From contig OY987304.1 in assembly GCA_963920635.1 (NCBI GenBank), forward strand, positions 32,488,365 to 32,552,364: a stretch of 64,000 nt of DNA, given 5' to 3'. Positions 44,419 through 56,867 of the stretch are shown here, in pieces. The position numbers were made by a program, and so were the translations under genes. The notes beneath the pieces were generated by a model. It made no database searches and had not been told where the DNA came from. It saw only the letters and a program-made list of their open reading frames with translations. How positions within the stretch are numbered: position 1 is the first letter of the stretch; every line of letters starts with the position of its first letter. Source of the DNA: Pseudeuparius sepicola (lineage: Eukaryota > Arthropoda > Insecta > Coleoptera > Anthribidae).

Positions 44419-46378
44419 ATCCCAATAAACACACACACGTTGAATAAACGTTTTAAAATGTCAAGACACCAATTATTGAAAAAAGCGTGTCTTCTATACG
44501 TAGAATCAACTTTTAGATGTCGCGGTTTTAAACGTGCGAATGTACGCATAAAGAAACGTTTTGTTTTACTTTATAAAATATTCAAAATTGACGTATTGTT
44601 AAAAGATTGCTTTAACGTTCTTCCTAACGTGTTGTTTTAGTGTCTAAATTAATAATATTATACGATATTTAGTCGTATAACGAGTATTTTAGTTTCTTTA
44701 TAACGTTATATCTTTTTGCAGTTTTAACGTAAATTAGACGTTAAATTATGTGTCTAAAAAACGTGTTTTCTTAACAACACTTTAACGTATTGTACCCGAA
44801 GTAATATAGAATATTAATTTGGTGTTTAAAAATTTTATACAATGTTCCGTTACAAAATAGTAAACAATTATAGTGTATATCAATTTGAATTATAAGTAAT
44901 GAAAATATGACATTCCTGGTCTGACAACCAACACTATGACAAGACATTTTCTTTTTAAATGTTCTATTTTTAAAATTTAAAGTCCAAAAAGATTAATAAA
45001 TTTTTTCGAATCTTAACTAATTATTAAATTATTTGAATAATTGTCATAACCATCGAATTTTTGACATAAATTTCATACCTAGAACAATTTGTTTCAAGGA
45101 AACTGCCATCACTTAATATATTGTTTTGTTAACAATAAGTTGACTGATATTACAAAAAAGGTTTCTTCATCTATGAACTTTTCATTTTTTTATTTCTTGT
45201 GGGTCACTTATCTGTAAGAACGTTCCAATAAAATGCTATTTTTTTGTTATTTTGTTTTATGTTATATTTTTTCGAAAAATATTAAAATTAAGTAACATAT
45301 TGTGTTATGAAATACTGAGTAGGTATGAAGTATATAAGAATTTACAATGTGTAAAAATAATAAGTCACAATACTTATTTTTGTTTCTTTCCCTCGTCGAG
45401 TAGTCCCTGAATGTTTTAACCATTCCTTGACTGTCCAAGCAACCTGGTTATCATTTTTTTATATTATTATGTGTAACATAGCCTAACAACAATCATAACA
45501 TAGCCTAACAACAATCCCTATTAATTGTAAATTGAGTGTATTAAACATGCAGAGCAAGAGTTTTGATAGATGTACTTACCTAAAATAAGAAAAAATCACT
45601 ATTTACACATATTATTTATTCAGCAAACTTGGTGTACACATGCTTATCTAGCTGCGACGATTTTTTTAATGTTGGTCTGACGCAATAATAGAGCCGCGCA
45701 TCGAGTATTCTCGAGTCGCGCGGTCACGTGATCTTCTGTCCACCAATCAGATACATTGGTTTATTAAAAGCCGCTAGTTGCGCGTTTATAGAAACATTAT
45801 AAATACGTTCAAATGAATACCATTTTTTTACGTTATATTTCAACGTTAGTTGTAGGTGTTTAATGAGCATATAATTTAGAAATTGGTTTCAAGCAACGTT
45901 AAAAACACGTAATTATAAACGTCAAACATGTGATCCGTTTGTACGCTATTCTGACATAAAAATATTGACTATTATATTTTCGTCAAAAAAATACGATTTT
46001 AAAACGTTTGTTATTTCCAATCGTTAAATTAATTTAATTAGATGTTAGTTATAACGTTTAAAAGACGTTAATTGTATTAGACCTTTTAATGTATTATCAA
46101 CACGTTTAAAAAACGTGTGTAAGATGCTAATATGGTTAGAATGTAAGTTATAAAAACGTGTCGTAATATAATGAATTTAACACTTCAAAATAACGTCATA
46201 TTAACCTAAAAGTTTTCTTAACTTAGATTTTGGTTAAAAATGTTCGTATAAAGAACGTTGAATAAAAACGGTGTTTTTTTATATCAAAATAAAACGGTTG
46301 ATTTTCTAACGTACACTTTTTACCAACCAATGACACGTTGATTTTACGTTTAATAAACGTAAGTGTGTTTATTGGGAT
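44419..46378. mobile_element. ACGT-motif-dense transposon with ATCCCAATAAACAC ends
   Basis: Bounded by ATCCCAATAAACACAC at the left and its complement GTGTGTTTATTGGGAT at the right. Both flanks are packed with AACGTT/AACGTG/TAATAAACG-type motifs. By eye there are more than 30 ACGT sites in 1.96 kb, against few outside. The centre (about 45400-45800) is less repetitive and holds a 22-bp tandem duplication, AACATAGCCTAACAACAATC. No transposase frame or target duplication is evident. Superfamily unknown. The motif arrays may be transposase-binding sites. Confidence 0.7.
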
Positions 46379-46800
46379 GTCACAAATACCTACTTGGTAT
46401 TTTAAATAAAATATGTACCCAGTTGTTTTGGAACACGTATAATTAATTGAAAACTATAACGTTAGAAAGGTTTTGTGAATTAAAAACTGCGTGCATGTTC
46501 TTTAGCACTAAAGGTGGTTTATACACTTTAGAATACTTCGTTGTGTTTACTAGATCCGATCTCCACAATACTTATGACTGCTAGCGCCATCTAATAAAAG
46601 CAGCAACAGCGACACCTTCACATTCTGTAGGTGGATATTTGTCAATTTCTTACAAGCTGGGAGGGTTACAGATTTCTTATACAGCAGAGGGCTAGAGGGC
46701 TGGCAAGTTCTGATGACATTATCCCTAGATGGCAGTTGGCACCTCCTGAACATGGGATTAGATGAAAACATGGACGCAGTTCATTTAATTTACATATTTC
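46379..46800. other. Unassigned stretch
   Basis: No gene recognised; leads into the mariner-like fragment. Confidence 0.4.
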
Positions 46801-46818
46801 CAATGTCAATGGGCAGTT

Positions 46819-46972
46819 AACATGTGGGCCATGGAGACCAAGTTATAGGACCGTATATTTCGCGACATGTGGGCATGATGGGCCCCAGTACATTTTGCAT
46901 GGGTAGTCCGCCGAGTTTTGGACCAGCACTGCTCGAATCGCTGGATTGGTACAGAAGGATCTGTGCCATGAA
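46819..46972 (+). pseudogene. Fragment of a mariner/Tc1-like transposase
   Basis: A plus-strand frame with two stops gives NMWA, then APVHFAWVVRRVLDQ, then RWIGTEGSVP. This resembles the stretch around the second catalytic Asp in insect DD34E-type transposases (NVWAGI, then DGAPAHF...VR..L, then RWIGRGGP). The core before and after is deleted or diverged. Confidence 0.5.
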
Positions 46973-47373
46973 AAGCGCATTTTAATTTTCTATGTGGTTA
47001 AAAAAATCATTCTCTGGTATCATGTTGGTGATCTTCCAGTTGCAATTTTATTTGTCCCTTGTAAATATATTTTAGAAAGTTTAGGCTGTACCACTGATGA
47101 ATTACTCTCTCGAAATAGTTGGTTGTTTGTGTTAGTCAATTGGTTTTTATGTAGGTATACTTTTGTAGGATCCTTCTTTGTATCGTGTATAAAGCTTTTT
47201 TAGGTGTGATTCAGCTACTTCTGCCCAACCAGGGCGGATTGACCCATCTGGACACCGGAAAAAATTCCGGTGGACTAAATCGTAGGTACGAGTCCGAGTG
47301 AATTGCTCCATAATATTACACAGACTCACGAGAGAAAATATGCCGGCTTCCGGCCGATGGAGAATAAGCTGAA
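46973..47373. other. Unassigned stretch
   Basis: Frames at 46946-47203 and 47147-47329 match no family. Contains CCGGAAAAAATTCCGG, a short palindrome, at about 47263-47278. Confidence 0.4.
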
Positions 47374-47577
47374 GATGTCAATTTCTACGTATCTCACAGA
47401 GGGCGACACTTGCGCTGTTTTTGGATGGAGGTTTTACTCGTAACTTTTTTGAGGTTATCTTTTAGGTGTTGCAGGTCCATCATTTTAGTGCATCTTTTCA
47501 AAAAGTTACCCGTAAAAGCACTATCTAAAAACAGCGCAAGTGGCGCCCTCTGTGAGATACGTATAAATTGACATCTT
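47374..47577. mobile_element. About 200-bp MITE with 45-bp inverted ends
   Basis: GATGTCAATTTCTACGTATC and the following CACAGAGGGCG to GCGCTGTTTTT face the complementary arm ending AATTGACATC, with a 100-bp centre. Compact size and long terminal repeats indicate a MITE. No target duplication could be fixed. Confidence 0.85.
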
Positions 47578-48393
47578 TTTTTAATTATCAACAAAAATAC
47601 ATATTTAATTTATATATATTTTTATTTAGTTTTTATGGGTTACTATTTTATTTTACCGCAATATTACCGCAATATTAATAACAAAATATGTATTTTTGTT
47701 GTACAGGTTTCTAGGACTGAAAGAACATGGAAAAATAAGACGAAAAGTTCATATAAAGGTGGGGTCAAAAACGCATATCTAAAAGATACAGGGTGCCAAA
47801 AATTTTAATTTTATTTTATAATTTTTCCAAATAAATTTTTATTCATTGTAGGTTTTGACTAAAACAAATAACAGTAAAACGATTTTAATTATTTGTTATA
47901 TCTGGACCAGTGTCGGTTCAGGTTATTTAAATAACTATTTTCAATTTTTTTTAGTTATGTGAACATATAAAATGAGAAATTTCCCAATTGTATGTTGAAA
48001 AAACTAATAAAAACATGAAAAATCGTGTATTAAATAACAAACGATATTCAGTTAAAAGCGGTTTACTTTTGTTTGTTGTTACTCAAAACCTACTCTGAAC
48101 GAATGCCAACTTTGACAGAAATGTTATACATGAAAATTATTTTAAAGACCAAATATCCCGAAAACGTTTGCAGCTATTGTAGAGCCATCAACAAAGTACA
48201 CCTTTTCTACTTCAGAGGAAAACATATTTACGTTAGGAAAAATAATACACCTAGACCCAAAAAAGTTATGACGTTTTAAATCCCGTGAAATTCAGGAGGT
48301 GGCGCTCCCTGTAAAATCACATCAAAGCTATGCCACTATTTGAATTCCTCACCCCAAAATAACCCCTTGCTAATCTCTCGATTCGTTCAAAAG
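47578..48393. other. Unassigned stretch
   Basis: Contains a TACAGGGTGCC fragment at 47788. The frame 48073-48279 is not recognised. Confidence 0.4.
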
Positions 48394-48720
48394 TTATTTG
48401 GAAAAACCGCTACTGTGCAGGTACATCAAATCATTGATATATATTGTAAACAAAAGTGGCCCCAGAACTATGCCCTGTGGAACACCGTATTTCACTAACC
48501 AACAGCCGCTCATTATTCCGTATGTTCTCTCAAACCATATGTCTTTACTTGTTCCAGAAGGACTGTGTGACAGAGTCAAATGGTTTTGAGAGATCAATAA
48601 ACAAATAGAAGGTGTTACTCTTTTCGAGAGAGTTACTAATTTATTGCTGAATCTACAATTATTGCATCTTGTGTTGACTTCTCTTCTAAACCCGTATTGA
48701 CTTGGAGATATCACCCTTCA
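48394..48720 (-). pseudogene. Reverse-transcriptase fragment of a non-LTR retrotransposon
   Basis: On the minus strand: ISPSQYGFR, then in a shifted frame FIDLSKPFDSV, the first catalytic Asp region (FIDLSKAFD in the family), then YGVPQGIVLGPLLFTIYIND. It is truncated before the second catalytic box. At least two frame changes. It belongs to the same broad group as the copies at 23770 and 42930. Confidence 0.8.
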
Positions 48721-49073
48721 TCTATGTAAAAATTTTACTATTTTCTAGGGTGGTAATATCCAATATCAGTTTTGTTCAGGCTCGACAATACCAATTTTTT
48801 AATAACGAGTCTTTAATAGGTTTCGATCACAGAACACCTCTCTTGTTGAACTTCGATAGCATGCACCGTTTTTAAGTAAAATCATTTTGAAATTTTTTTT
48901 TCAGAGTGCCATGAGAATGCGTGTTAGAAATTAGTTTCTCGTAATTTACCACCGCGTTATGCTATCAAAAAAAAAATTAAAAATTTCCTATACCTAAACC
49001 TGGCCTCAAATATGCCCCCTAATAAGAGTCTCCGAAATGGACAGTCCCCGAAATGGACAGTTTCGCAATAGTT
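48721..49073. other. A+T-rich stretch, nothing recognised
   Basis: No feature recognised apart from a short direct repeat of GAAATGGACAG near 49034 and 49049. Confidence 0.4.
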
Positions 49074-49200
49074 ATTATGTACCAAGGCATATTGAAGTTC
49101 AACTTTTTATGACTCGTGTGGAATTTAGTTGCCGAGTCTTCTGGCCGAGGCAAATAAACCACATGAGTCATAAAAAGGAACTTCAGGGCCGAGGTACATA
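49074..49200. repeat. Hairpin block of the 5S-bearing repeat family, copy 3
   Basis: TATGTACCAAGGCA...GAAGTTCAACTTTTTATGAC pairs with GTCATAAAAAGGAACTTCAG...GAGGTACATA. Only the hairpin part is present. The 5S-like segment seen in copies 1 and 2 is absent. Confidence 0.8.
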
Positions 49201-51474
49201 CCTATTATATTTTTTTATAGAAATAAATATAAGTTTTAAGGAACTTTTTTAATTTTTTTAGTCGCAGAACGCGCTAGTAAATTATGGTAAGCTAATTCCG
49301 GGACACAATAATTATATTTTTTATGCAATGATATCACATTGTTCTATTCCAAAATCAGAGGAAGGCGCATACAATTGAAAAGTTTCTAACTACAATTTTA
49401 TACCATATTATGAACACTCACAGACACACCCTCGCACTCATTCAGTACCTATAAAATGAAACCATATAAATTTTAAAACCAAAGATTTTCAACATTTATA
49501 AATCTGAGATTAACACCCGATTTAATTTGATGTGATCACGTTTAGGTTTATTCAGGTTTTGATTGATTTAAGTCTGGCGTCGTGTAAATATCCCCCCCCC
49601 CCCAAGTAAATGTTCTTATGTCGCGGAAACGAATGTAAAACCACCTGGCGAAAACGATAGGTTTTGGATGAACCTAAAAAGTTTTTGTATAGGGTTTTGC
49701 TGGCGAAAATATGCTTATTGAATTATTTATTATTTTTTTGTGGGATGTTTTCCTGTTTTTGCTTTCCTGGAATACCTCGCATTCTACAGGTGATTTTTGA
49801 GTTGATCGAAGTAATAACAAAAAATTTTTATCCAATGGAACAACATATTAATGGTCTTAAAATGTTACTAACTATTTGAGACTTCACATAAAATCCTCAA
49901 AATACTGTAATTAAGAATTTCAGTAAATCTAAATAGGCTCCTAACATTTTAGACTTATAATGATATTACATTGGTTAAGCTCTTAAAGAATTTTAAAAAT
50001 TATTGTCTAAGGTTAAACCAAATGCTTTTTGTTATTGCATCAATCATCTAACTTTATTACAAGATCCACAAATTCAAGTCAATTACATTTATATTTAGTA
50101 TACTCTATTTTAAAATGAAATATTAAGTGTTTTGAGAACGGTAACATTTTAACCGTAACGACTAGTAGATCTCAAAAATGCAAAAATATGAAGGGTGTTC
50201 AATTAAAAAAACTAAGTTTACGTACTTTACTCGAAAATTTAAACTTTTGGATTAAAACTAAAAATAATCACTTAAAATTTCATTTTATACAACTCGAAAT
50301 AGTGACGTAAAATTCCCAGTTTAAACCTGATAATTTCGTTTCGAGTTGTAGAGTACTAGGAATTTATAATGTCCTGATAGTACACTCTAAGAATAAATGA
50401 CAAATTGCTTACCTATCTTTTCCCACATCTTCCAAAATAAAGGCTGAGAACTTTACCCATTGCAGCCACAATCGCACTGTAAGGAAAATGCACAGTAAGT
50501 AAAACGTTACCCAGAATCATAGGGGGTTAATACTTTTACATCTGTCAGAACAAAGATATTTGTTATATAAATAATTATTGAATTAGTGAGAAATGCGGTC
50601 ATAAGTAAAGTATAGTGTGGTATATATTATCACAGATAAATATTATGAAGTTACTTGGAACCGCATAAGAACCTTTGAATTTTATACGGCTGATTTTTGC
50701 TGATAAGTCTGGTATTTTTACCAGTAGCAAAGCGTGGTAAATGCTATTAAATAGATCATCCCCGTATATCACTGTGTTCCAAGTAAGTTCATTTATATTT
50801 TACCAGGGTAGCTCGAGAACAGGCGCCTCGGCAATAAAATACGAGACAAAACACTTTTTTAACGATATTAAACCACTCCTGGTAATAGTAGTAAAAATAT
50901 ATGAAGAAGACAGAGAAGATAGATATTGCAGTAAAAACAAGTGACTGCATGCTCGCCTAATCGAATATCACCAATACTTGCATGGGTTGCACTGTTCGAC
51001 GGCACAATTTCACAGATCTTAGGATATACTTGCGCAAATAATTATAATCGATATGGCTTTTTAGAGACCTTTTGAGACCTTAGAGACCTTTTGACAATAT
51101 TGTGTTTGACGACAACCTTAAAAGTGAAATATTATGTTGCTTGTAGAACATGGGTATGTATATTTTTGAAAACTGCGTGACGTTTATGTCCTATATTCTT
51201 TTTGTGGCGTCAATTAGAGTTTTTATGCTGTTTCAAGTGACTTTACAAATACTATACCTAACTTGATTTCCAAACCAATTGGCACTCATGGAATTACGCA
51301 CTCGCCACTACCCGGCTGCTGGAGCCAATATTTTTCATTCGTTCGTAATGTTTGTATGGTACATAGCATACTATTATACGAGTTCCTAAGTGTAATTTTT
51401 GAACCGCTGCTTATAACTATATAATTAGTAACGTTAGAATTAATAAGTAATATTCAATCAACAGCTCAGTTTAT
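49201..51474. other. Largely unique A+T-rich stretch
   Basis: Holds a C-homopolymer at about 49589-49602 and an inverted pair ACAACTCGAAA/TTTCGAGTTGT (50289-50348). No gene recognised. Confidence 0.45.
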
Positions 51475-51690
51475 TTCAACCGCGTTGTCGTAACTGCGCT
51501 GAGGATCGACTTGCCTCAGCAGCAAACAGGTAGTGCCGGCTAAACAGTGGACAGTCGAAACAAATGAAAGATTGCAGCGTCAAGGTCGCGCGGGTTACCT
51601 GCGCTGACCCCGCATTAATTGTCATGCGGTTCTCGGAAAGCCGCCATGCCATTACCGATCGCTTACACGCCAAGGTTCCACTCGGAATGT
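51475..51690. promoter_or_regulatory. G+C-rich island with nuclear-receptor-like half-sites
   Basis: A CpG-rich, non-repetitive block containing TCAAGGTCG, GGGTTACC and TGACCCCG (AGGTCA-type half-sites or near matches) and a homeodomain-like ATTAATTG. No protein-like frame on either strand. An enhancer within a large intron or intergenic region is inferred. Confidence 0.35.
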
Positions 51691-52039
51691 ATTAGCGGAA
51701 AGAACTCGACAACACCATCTTCTCCGGTTTGAACATTCGAGGAATAATACCGGGATATTTAACGAGAAAGATGACATATTGTGACTAGGACGATTGCTCA
51801 TAAATAATGATTTCTTATACTTAATTACTTGGCAAAACTTTGTGTAGGTCTAAGTACGTTTAACGATTCAACCTAAATTAATATTTAAAAACAATTGGCG
51901 TGGCTATTTACAAAATTGATTTCCCCAAGAGGAGATAAGTTTGGTTTATACAGAGTGGTAAATAACTACCTATGTGGTATTCAGGGTCGAAATATTACGA
52001 AACAATCATATCAATAGTCCAATAATGTACACAGGTGCA
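51691..52039. other. Unassigned stretch
   Basis: No gene or repeat recognised. Confidence 0.4.
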
Positions 52040-52400
52040 ACACAGTGTTTTAGAAAATAACAATATTGTGCTTTAAGAGAGAAGTACCTTTATTTATTCT
52101 TTTAGACAAAATATTTCTAAAAAAGTTGTTTATAATCGAAAATAAAGTTCCAATAAAAAAAATTTAATGGGAGAATTGTTCGACATGTTCTCCTCCAACC
52201 TCCACGCATATTCAGATTTTCAAACACAAAAACATAAAATTCAAAATTCAGATTTTATATTATTTGTTAAGGATTTATTTTGGATTATAAACAACTATGT
52301 TTTATAAACATTTTGTCCAAAATAAAAAAATAGTAGCACTTCCCTCTTTTAAGTATTTTCATGTTTTCTTAATTACCAACACATCTAATCTATTTTTTTA
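52040..52400. repeat. Diverged inverted repeat
   Basis: AGAGAGAAGTACCTTTATTTATT through AAAAGTTGTTTATAATC (52075-52137) is mirrored by GGATTATAAACAAC through CACTTCCCTCTTTT (52273-52340), with weaker pairing outward. An old fold-back or MITE. Confidence 0.65.
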
Positions 52401-54304
52401 TATGGGTAAACTCATTTTTTCAAGAAGCAGCATTTTCTAAATACGCTAAGTTTACTGATCGAGTTCCTGTTTATGTGTATAAATTAATATTTGGTTTGGT
52501 TTTTGAACAATTTTTTTTTAATGAACACACAAATAAGAATTCTTAAGAACTAATATCGATTAATGCAAATTTCTAATCGCTATATAAGTAAGGGAAATTC
52601 AACTTTGCCAGTAAATCCTTATGTTATCAAATAATAAGTCACTTCAGGTAAACACAGAGCGGTCGAAATAAAAAATTGAAAACACTTAACGAAATTGTGG
52701 GTGTTCTAAATATACCTACAAGTTTTCTTAATAATATATTTTAACATTTTGAAAAATAGGGATACCTACTGCACGAAGAGATATTTAAACTTTGATAAGC
52801 ACATTTTGAGTTTGGAATGATGCAGACATTTATCAAGAATGTCATTTTCTGGGATAAGGGATTATAAATAAAGGAAAGTCACATTTGTGACGGACACTGT
52901 ATGTTATAGAATTACGGGGCACCCTATATTTTTGCTTTACATTAGAATACATAAATAAGTAAAACGCCAACACCAACACATGCCAAAAGAAAGCCGATTT
53001 CTAATGGTATCCGTTTTTAAATTTGATTATTTTTAAGATATTAACTCAGACTATGCAATGTGTTTTGAAAGTGTGAGACTATACAAGGTGCTTAACTTTG
53101 GCTCTAAAATTTTTTTCCTAGAACACCTTGTGTATATATCTTATATGGAAAAGAGATGATTTATTCAAATTTCACACTATGCCATAAGTTAAAAATGTTC
53201 AATGTTGAGGCATATAGTAACTGATATAACCGATCATTTTAACGATATACCTATAGGTTTATTTTTATACAGTGTCCTCTAAAAAGTTTGCTCCATAGGG
53301 GGAACATTTTTAATAAAGCCATAAAGCCATAAAGCCGCTAACTTTCTTTCTGTAAAAATCTATTGGGGACGTGAAATTTTATCATATTTTTAATTAATGT
53401 TTTATTTTGAAATTTAATTTTGGGGTTACCTTTTGCTTGAAAAAAGATGAAAAATGACTCAAACGTGATCATGTGACTTTCGTTATCTGCCAAAAATTAC
53501 ATTTAAAAAAATATTTTACCGAAAATCTGTTTATTTGTTAAAATATCAAAAAGTTTTAATAGAAAAAGTTGTTACCTTTTCAATTCTACCTTGCCAAATT
53601 TGAACGCTCTAATAAAAGATTTGTTTTTTTTTTCAATTTTTTATATAATTTATGAACACTTTAAAAACTTGTAACTTCGTAAAATTTCTTTTATATCACT
53701 AGCTTTATCATTCTATTAGCTTTTTATTACTAACTACCGATAAGAATATAGGTATCTTTCAAACGAAAATGATATTAATGCTTTAAAATTCTGTTATGTT
53801 CGCTGCAAAGTTGCTGTACCGTCTAGCATTCAAGGTATAAATTTAGTTACATTACGTTTTCCAGTTTCAAATTGATGCTAAAATAATAATAAATTAAAAT
53901 ATCATGAAACTATTTCACGTATCTAAGCAAAATTCTTGACTTTTATGAAACAAATAATTATTACCTTTAAGTTTTTTGGAGAGAATTGAAGCAATAATTG
54001 TTTTTATTTGACAGTTTAATAGTCAAGTGAACCAAAGGGAATTGGTTAGTTCACATACTAACCAACGAGTTGGTTATTATGTATTACTAGCAATATTTAG
54101 TTCACAATTTATCCAAATACTGTGGATCGTTTGTAAACTAGCCAAAAACCCCTGTAATTTCGTGTAGTTTTCTTGTCGTTTGTACTTTGGCCACAAGTTT
54201 TGTATAGTTTGTAAACTAGCTGGATAGTACATAAACCAACCAATATTCGTAGCTATTTTAGTAAAAAGATGATTTTTCATCAAAATAATTAGACATTTAG
54301 ATAT
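52401..54304. other. A+T-rich stretch, nothing recognised
   Basis: Contains eroded TACAGTGTCC/ACACCTTGT-type fold-back fragments near 53085-53280, a triple ATAAAGCC at 53316-53338, and two GTTTGTAAACTAGC copies near 54129 and 54210. No gene recognised. Confidence 0.45.
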
Positions 54305-54600
54305 TTTTTCTACAAGCGTGCGGAAAATACACTTTTCCGCACGCATTTTAGTTTAGAAAGTGTCACTTTTCCCCACTAGTGCGGAAAAGTACTTTTCCGC
54401 ACTACTTTTCCGGACTAGTGCGGAAAAGTGACACTTTCTAAACTAAAATGCGGAAAAGTAAATGCGTGCGGAAAAGTGTCTTACTTTTCCGCACGCTTGT
54501 AGAAAAAATAGTGTTCCTAACTCTTGCGGAAAGTGTCTTTTCCACACTCGATTTCTTGCAATCGCGTGCGAAAAAGTGGCACTTTCCGCACTTGTTAGGA
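54305..54600. repeat. Nested hairpin cluster of GTGCGGAAAAGT
   Basis: The motif GTGCGGAAAAGT or its complement ACTTTTCCGCAC occurs about ten times in 300 bp. Outer arms (CTACAAGCGTGCGGAAAA and TTTTCCGCACGCTTGTAG), middle arms (CATTTTAGTTTAGAAAGTG and its complement) and a central TAGTGCGGAAAAGTACTTTTCCGCACTA palindrome core are nested. Related to the TTTTCCACTC.. blocks of the 17-kb repeat only in general style. Confidence 0.85.
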
Positions 54601-55589
54601 AATATACTATTGTATACTATCTAGCAAGTCTATAAGCTAGCCAAGTAAACACTTTAACCGTAACATATACAAATTTTAGTATCATTTTATAACGTCTTGA
54701 CAAGCAGATTCCAAAGGCTGTTCCATTCAAAAGAACATAAGTGTAGTTTATCACAGTTTTTGCCACACCCTGTATAAAAGAAACATACACAATCGGTACA
54801 TACTTGAACCTTGACTCTTCCATCTACCATCAAATATGAGCATTTTTACCCTGTAATTTATTGCCAATTTTGAACGGAATGTCATTTTTTGCCTTTGCAA
54901 TAATATAAAAAAATCTATTCCGAAACCACTTGAAAGACTCTTTAGATAGCTGCCGTAGTATATCAGTCCCCATACGAGATATAGGTGACAAGTTCAGTCC
55001 CACATTTTGGAGAACCCTTGATTAAAAACTGGGAGTTACATCCGGAATGGATCTTTGTTGTTTTTTTCTTACAGGAACCTTAGAACTGGCTTCCATAGTT
55101 TATTATCTAATGCTATTTATTGCACGTCTAACGGTCACGACATTTATTATTTATTTTATATTGAATTTATTATTTATTTTTTATTATATTATTTATTATA
55201 TATTGAATTTATTTTAACTCTGTTCACTACACTGCGAGAACTTGTGTTAGAGGCTGGGGAAAATATCTCCGCAGAGATTTTAATCTCGAAATACTTTGAT
55301 GCAAACTTCATATTTTGAAGGTATCTCGAATTGTGGAACCTCTATGCACATGACCATTACATCTTCCGGATGTAGAAGGCCTTGTTCGATTCATTTCCCA
55401 TTCTTGAATTGTAGAAAATAGGAACGTTCAATAATGATTAGTCAATGCCTTTTACCCCAATAGTTTTTTTGGCTAGGGGAACCTCGTGCAAGGATAAGCT
55501 ATTGAGATTCAAATAAATAACATACCGGTTTATTATATCCCTTGAACGAATGAAAACAAAAGTAAGCTAATATATCAAACACATCTCAT
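54601..55589. other. A+T-rich stretch with ATTT low complexity
   Basis: TTTATTATTTATT low complexity at 55134-55215 and an ACACCCTGTATA fragment near 54763. The frame 55055-55318 is largely this low-complexity run. Confidence 0.45.
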
Positions 55590-55900
55590 ACCTATACTAA
55601 AATCGAGCAATCCGTACGCCTGATGTAAATAAAACCACGTGTTCAATGACGATCCTCGATTGCTCGGTAGGCTATAAAATTTCACCCGACTCGGCAACAG
55701 GGACGTGCTCGATCGCAGAAGTGTAGATATTCGGTTTTATCTTGTTGTTTTCAGCTATTTAGACACTGCCACAACTAATTTTATCGATGTTTTGAACCAT
55801 TTTAATTAAGCCAATAATTCTTGTCTGAAATATTTTGATGTACACAATTGTAAGACTAAAATTAAATAAAGGTCGTACCTCCGTGCGGCTATGGCAGATA
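55590..55900 (+). promoter_or_regulatory. Possible TATA promoter or solo-LTR-like block
   Basis: A less A+T-rich block has CACGTG E-boxes (near 55635 and 55910), an inverted pair TCGAGCAATC/GATTGCTCGG, GGCTATAAAATTTC at 55670-55683 and AATAAA near 55864. TATA box followed by a polyadenylation signal about 190 bp on could be a solo LTR, but no termini or target duplication were found. Tentative. Confidence 0.25.
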
Positions 55901-56867
55901 TTTCAACCCACGTGCTCTTGTTTACTCCAGGCGTAAGAGTTGCCCGATTTTACTATAAGTATTGCAATTTATATTCGAGGGATCTTTTCTTGTCACATAA
56001 TTTGTTTTTCTTTTGGCAAAAACTTTGTTGGCCTTTATGATACCGTTATGAAGGAAACATTATAGTGGTGTTAGCTTTCTTTCTGGAAAGTTGGATCGTA
56101 ATATACAACTAAAATTATGAAAACCGTGTAGTTCAATAAAAATGTCAGTTTTGAAAAAAAAAATTCAAACAGGATGATTTTTTCTGCGTTGCTTGGGGAC
56201 TGTCCCCTGAGTGTCCAACCAAAAGATCACACAGATCGAACTCCTGGTACGAATTGCGCTATAGGGTATTATGAAGAAAAGTTAGGGTCATTTTGCTCTA
56301 ACGTCCCCTATAAGCCGAACACATTTTTATTGGACTAGTATAACTGCTAAACATATTATTATATTCTTTGTCAAATTGAAGATAATATGCATCGTTTCAA
56401 ACCCGTTGACTGGCGCATTAATAAAGACTGCTCACGGCTGTCACTTCTGACAACTGCGTGATATGTTTTCCAGAACATGAAGCTATGGCCGTGAGAAGTC
56501 TTATAAATACACCAGAGGGCAAAATGCTTTTATATGTGAAATTTCAACGCCTGCCAATGAAATGACATAATTTTTGAAATATTATCAGGTGATGGTTTCA
56601 GCGATAATACCACTAGTGGTATTTTTGCTGAAATCCTACTCTCTTAGTTACGTCGTAGTTACGCTAAACCAATGTTGTGTCAGCTAAAACTGATAACCCA
56701 ATAATTTATTCACATTACCAAATTTAATATACAACAGGTTACCAAATCTAATATATCGAAAGCTCAACCTAAATGACAGCTGTAAAATGGACTTTAACTT
56801 TTAAGCAAGGTAATTAAATTTATATACGGCTAGTTAAGTAAAACATTCATCTGACCTCAAGGGGCTA
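55901..56867. other. Unassigned stretch with a repeat fragment
   Basis: 56170-56260 is a diverged fragment of the 21-kb repeat (GGGGACTGTCCCCTGAGTGT). Otherwise nothing recognised. Confidence 0.45.
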
